Positions 61,337-64,000 of a stretch of 64,000 bases of DNA are shown here, piece after piece (position 1 is the stretch's first letter; the number at the start of each line of letters is the position of its first letter). The stretch is from NCBI RefSeq assembly GCF_017776525.1, contig NZ_JACVEW010000005.1:105322-169321 (forward strand), in the 5' to 3' direction. The position numbers were made by a program, and so were the translations under genes. The notes below the pieces were generated by a model. The model saw only the letters and a program-made list of their open reading frames with translations, was not told the DNA's origin and made no database searches. Origin of the DNA: Marinobacterium alkalitolerans. Its GTDB lineage: Bacteria > Pseudomonadota > Gammaproteobacteria > Pseudomonadales > Balneatricaceae.

Positions 61337-62974
61337 ATGACAATGAATGACCATAATCCTTACGCGCTGGGTCTGGACCAGAACCCGGCCAATTTTGCCG
61401 CACTGACCCCGCTTAGCTTCATTGCCCGCACCGCCGCGGTCTTCCCGCAGCGTACGGCCGTGGTGCACAATCAGGTGCGCCGTAATTGGGCACAAACCTA
61501 TAGTCGCTGTCGCCAGCTTGCCAGCGCGCTGCAACAGCGTGGAATCGGCAAGGGCGATACCGTTGCGGTGATGGCGCCCAACCTGCCCGAGGTATTCGAG
61601 GCGCACTTTGGCGTGCCCATGGCAGGTGCTGTGCTGAACGCCCTCAACATCCGCCTGGATGCCGAGGCCATCGCGTTTATCCTGCAGCATGGCGAAGCCA
61701 AGGTCGTGATCGTCGACCGCGAGTTTTCCGACGTGATTTCACGTGCCATCAAGATCGCACGCATCAACCCGATTGTGATCGACATTGACGACCCTTCTTT
61801 CGAGGGCGGCGAGCTGATCGGTGAGATGGACTATGAAGCCTTCATCGGCGGTGGCGACCCGGAGTTTGCCTGGGAAATGCCGGCGGATGAGTGGGATGCG
61901 ATCACGCTGAACTATACCTCCGGTACCACTGGTGACCCCAAAGGGGTGGTCTACCACCACCGTGGTGCCTATCTGAATGCCGTCAGCAACGTTCTGTCCT
62001 GGAACATGGGTGATCAGCCGGTGTACCTGTGGACGCTGCCGATGTTCCACTGTAACGGCTGGTGTTTCCCCTGGTCGATTGCAGCGGCGGCGGGTGTCAG
62101 TGTCTGTCTGCGCCATGTGCGTGCAGACGAGATCTACAACCTGATCCGCGACGAGAAGGTCAACTTCTTCTGCGGTGCGCCGATCGTGCTGAACATGCTC
62201 AATAACGCGCCGGATGAATTGAAAGCCGGTATCGAGCATCAGGTGAACGTGATGACGGCTGGTGCGGCACCGCCCGCGTCCGTGATCGAAGGCATGGAAA
62301 ACATGGGCTTCAATGTCACTCACGTCTATGGCCTGACCGAAACCTACGGTCCCTGCGTGGTTTGTGCCTGGCATGAAGAGTGGAACGACAAGACTCCGAC
62401 CGAGAAAGCCCGCCTCAAATCCCGTCAGGGTGTGAAAGCCCCGATGCTGGAAGACCTGATGGTCGCCAATCCGGATACGCTGGAGCCGGTGCCCAGGGAC
62501 GGTGAAACCATCGGTGAAATCTTCATGCGCGGTAACCTGGTGATGAAGGGTTATCTGAAGAACCCGAGCACAACGGACAAGTCCTTTGCCGGTGGCTGGT
62601 TCCACTCCGGGGATTTGGCGGTATGGCATGAAGACGGTTACGTTGAGATCAAGGACCGGTCGAAGGACATCATCATTTCGGGCGGCGAGAACATCTCCAG
62701 TATCGAAGTTGAAGATGTGCTCTATCGTCATCCGCAGGTCATGGAAGCGGCGGTTGTGGCTCAGCAGGACGAAAAATGGGGTGAAGTGCCCTGTGCCTTC
62801 GTTACGCTGAAGGCAGGCGCCGAGGTCAGCGAAGCGGAGATCATCGAGTTCTGCCGCAACAACATGGCACGTTTCAAGGCACCCAAGCGAGTGGTGTTCT
62901 GTGAGTTGCCGAAGACCTCAACCGGCAAGATCCAGAAGTTCGTGCTGCGCAGTCAGGCAAACGAAACCGCCTGA
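61337..62974 (+). CDS. AMP-forming acyl-CoA synthetase (DmdB/medium-chain-like)
   Basis: 545 residues. It opens NPYALGLDQNPANFAALTPLSFIARTAAVFP. The P-loop is LNYTSGTTGDPKGVVYHHRGAYLNA, followed by TLPMFHCNGWCFPW, VYGLTETYGPCVV, WFHSGDLAVWHEDGYVEIKDRSKDIIISGGENISS and the lysine in PKTSTGKIQKF. This subgroup includes medium-chain acyl-CoA synthetases and the marine DMSP-pathway enzyme DmdB (3-methylmercaptopropionate-CoA ligase). Without dmdC/dmdD genes nearby the DmdB role is not assigned. It is divergent from the FixL/FixJ-like pair. Confidence 0.9.
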   Translation: MTMNDHNPYALGLDQNPANFAALTPLSFIARTAAVFPQRTAVVHNQVRRNWAQTYSRCRQLASALQQRGIGKGDTVAVMAPNLPEVFEAHFGVPMAGAVLNALNIRLDAEAIAFILQHGEAKVVIVDREFSDVISRAIKIARINPIVIDIDDPSFEGGELIGEMDYEAFIGGGDPEFAWEMPADEWDAITLNYTSGTTGDPKGVVYHHRGAYLNAVSNVLSWNMGDQPVYLWTLPMFHCNGWCFPWSIAAAAGVSVCLRHVRADEIYNLIRDEKVNFFCGAPIVLNMLNNAPDELKAGIEHQVNVMTAGAAPPASVIEGMENMGFNVTHVYGLTETYGPCVVCAWHEEWNDKTPTEKARLKSRQGVKAPMLEDLMVANPDTLEPVPRDGETIGEIFMRGNLVMKGYLKNPSTTDKSFAGGWFHSGDLAVWHEDGYVEIKDRSKDIIISGGENISSIEVEDVLYRHPQVMEAAVVAQQDEKWGEVPCAFVTLKAGAEVSEAEIIEFCRNNMARFKAPKRVVFCELPKTSTGKIQKFVLRSQANETA

Positions 62975-62997
62975 GTGGTCCTGCACTCGTAGAATTG

Positions 62998-63029
62998 AAA
63001 AAGCCGCTTCCTCAGGGAGCGGCTTTTTT
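62998..63029 (+). terminator. Rho-independent terminator after acyl-CoA synthetase
   Basis: AAGCCGCT and AGCGGCTT pair with further partial pairing in the loop, followed by six Ts. Confidence 0.88.
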
Positions 63030-63121
63030 GGTTTACACATGGCGTTTTTTGAGCCGCACGGGTTATGTTGTGTTGTGCCGGGTGTTAATCTGGCTTATTG
63101 AGCAACGTGTGGAGTCAGGTT

Positions 63122-63739
63122 ATGACGCTGGAAAGTGCACTGTCTTTTTTTGTGGTCGTGGTGATCTTCGGCCTGACACCGGGGCCCGGTGTCTTCGCGA
63201 TTCTGGCGCGCGCGCTGATGGATGGTGCACGCCCGTGTCTGGCCTTGGCGTTTGGCATGGCGATCAGTGACATTCTCTATCTGGTTGCGGCGTGCCTGGG
63301 TCTGGCAGTTATCGCGACTCACTGGGGTGAGCTGTTCACGGTCATTCGGATCGTGGGTGCCGCCTATCTGATCTATCTGGGCTGGAAGATGTGGCAGGCT
63401 CCCACCGATGTGGAAGCGATGGAGCGCAAGGCCAAAAGTTCAGGCGTGGCGCTCAGCTTTCTGCAGGGATTCCTGATTTCGGCGTCTAACCCCAAGGTGA
63501 TCCTTTTCTATATCGCGTTCTTGCCGACCTTCATGGACCTCGGGGCGCTGAGCAGCACCGATATTGTGTTGGCATCCGTGCTGACGCTAATCGGCCTGAT
63601 GCTGGGGCTGATGCTGATTGCGGTTTTCGCTTCCCAGGCGCGGCGCTATTTTCGTTCGCATACCGCTATTCGGCGTTTGAACCGTGGCGCCGGCTCTATC
63701 ATGGTGGGAGCAGGGGCCTTTCTGGCAACGCGTAACTGA
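63122..63739 (+). CDS. LysE/RhtB-family amino acid exporter
   Basis: 205 residues from the ATG at 63122 (GGAG about 9 bases upstream); an in-frame start 24 bases earlier is less likely. There are six membrane helices. It shows FGLTPGPGVFAILARALMDGARPCLALAFGMAISDILYL and the later GFLISASNPKVILFYIAFLPTFMD, both LysE signatures. Members export amino acids or homoserine-like compounds. No divergent regulator is present. Confidence 0.92.
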   Translation: MTLESALSFFVVVVIFGLTPGPGVFAILARALMDGARPCLALAFGMAISDILYLVAACLGLAVIATHWGELFTVIRIVGAAYLIYLGWKMWQAPTDVEAMERKAKSSGVALSFLQGFLISASNPKVILFYIAFLPTFMDLGALSSTDIVLASVLTLIGLMLGLMLIAVFASQARRYFRSHTAIRRLNRGAGSIMVGAGAFLATRN

Positions 63740-63805
63740 AATGCAGAGCAGCGAGTTTTCAATACAAAAGCCGGCAGATAGCCACTGCTGTCCCATAGTT
63801 TTCGA

Positions 63806-64000
63806 TCATAAAGGGATCCTCATTTGAGGGTCCCTTTTTTGTGGCTTTAGTGGAAGAGGATTAAGCAGAGCCCAAAGGGGCATGCGTTCGAACAAGCTCA
63901 CCTGAAGTGTTCGCATAATGCGCTGTACGCTCCAGCCTTGCCGAGCGCTGTGGCGAGCAAACGAGAGCAGTAGATAGCAGATCATAGCGATCCAAATCTG
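63806..64000 (-). mobile_element. IS4-family transposase, C-terminal end (truncated by window)
   Basis: Reading the minus strand from base 64000, the frame encodes QIWIAMICYLLLSFARHSARQ, then GWSVQRIMRTLQVSLFERMPLWALLN and stops at 63806. This is the C-terminal region of IS4-type transposases after the last DDE-domain block. The rest of the element lies to the right of the window. The last ~11 codons are encoded within a terminator-like hairpin. The outer inverted repeat may lie in 63765-63805 but cannot be confirmed with one end. Confidence 0.75.
63810..63840 (+). terminator. Rho-independent terminator within the IS4 transposase 3' end
   Basis: AAAGGGATCCTC and GAGGGTCCCTTT pair (one G-T) around ATTT, followed by a T-run. 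It is oriented to end the lysE-type transcript and coincides with the last codons of the transposase. Confidence 0.8.

Noticed and set aside
61337..62974. Firm assignment as DmdB of the DMSP demethylation pathway
   Set aside because: Sequence features fit the subgroup, but no dmdA, dmdC or dmdD gene is near and medium-chain acyl-CoA synthetases look the same.

Overview
The window is GC-rich bacterial chromosome, densely packed on both strands, and reads as a heterotrophic gammaproteobacterium. RapA, a TrpI-type regulator divergent from trpBA, the arsC/wrbA/DUF2069 gene order, FixL/FixJ-style signalling, TRAP transport and many diguanylate cyclases all fit a marine Oceanospirillales/Pseudomonadales-like organism. 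The taxonomic guess is inference; no rRNA or tRNA gene was found here.

Layout. 1-2.1 kb: end of a fused TRAP permease and L-2-hydroxyglutarate oxidase. 2.3-6.0 kb: a PAS/GAF GGDEF-EAL protein. 6.0-11.8 kb: 2-hydroxyacid dehydrogenase, MaoC protein and an RND pump with its adaptor. 12.0-17.7 kb: alaC, a GDSL lipoprotein, a UDG-like protein, rapA and a YjfB-like protein. 17.8-18.1 kb: two very small minus-strand genes, a lysine-rich peptide and a ribbon-helix-helix-like protein. 18.2-26.0 kb: a cyclase with three periplasmic binding domains, an EamA exporter, and a TRAP-type binding protein whose stop codon overlaps the start of a PAS-GGDEF cyclase. 26.0-31.9 kb: leuA, a divergent Lrp-type regulator, an SLC12-like transporter and a LysR regulator. 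32-35 kb: chrA, wrbA and a glutathionyl-hydroquinone reductase. 35.1-38.6 kb: topB behind a strong LexA-type box, then an aldehyde dehydrogenase. 38.6-44.3 kb: a minus-strand run with a CHASE4-GGDEF protein, a LysR regulator, a SufS-SufE fusion, DUF2069, a WrbA paralogue and an ArsC-like protein. The last four of these are joined by 4-nt overlaps. 44.4-49.0 kb: yihY, acyP, trpI, trpB, trpA.

49.0-50.4 kb is a small foreign-looking, AT-richer island. It holds a PIN/NYN-like gene, an internally deleted DUF429-like pseudogene, and between them a dyad whose geometry resembles an integron attC site. 50.4-55.4 kb: DmeF-like CDF transporter, proS, a DUF523 protein and a PAS-containing chemoreceptor. 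55.7-59.0 kb: an operon of CoA ligase, two hotdog thioesterases and an alpha/beta hydrolase. 59.0-63.0 kb: a FixL/FixJ-like two-component system divergent from a second AMP-forming ligase. The window closes with a LysE exporter and the 3' end of an IS4-family transposase.

Themes. c-di-GMP synthesis is prominent: four GGDEF proteins, each with an intact active-site motif and an RxxD I-site. Two of these, plus a neighbouring solute-binding protein, look like periplasmic small-molecule sensing linked to c-di-GMP. The strongest unusual signals are the LexA box at topB, the DctP-cyclase pair, the 17.8 kb small-gene pair and the cassette-like island at 49-50 kb.
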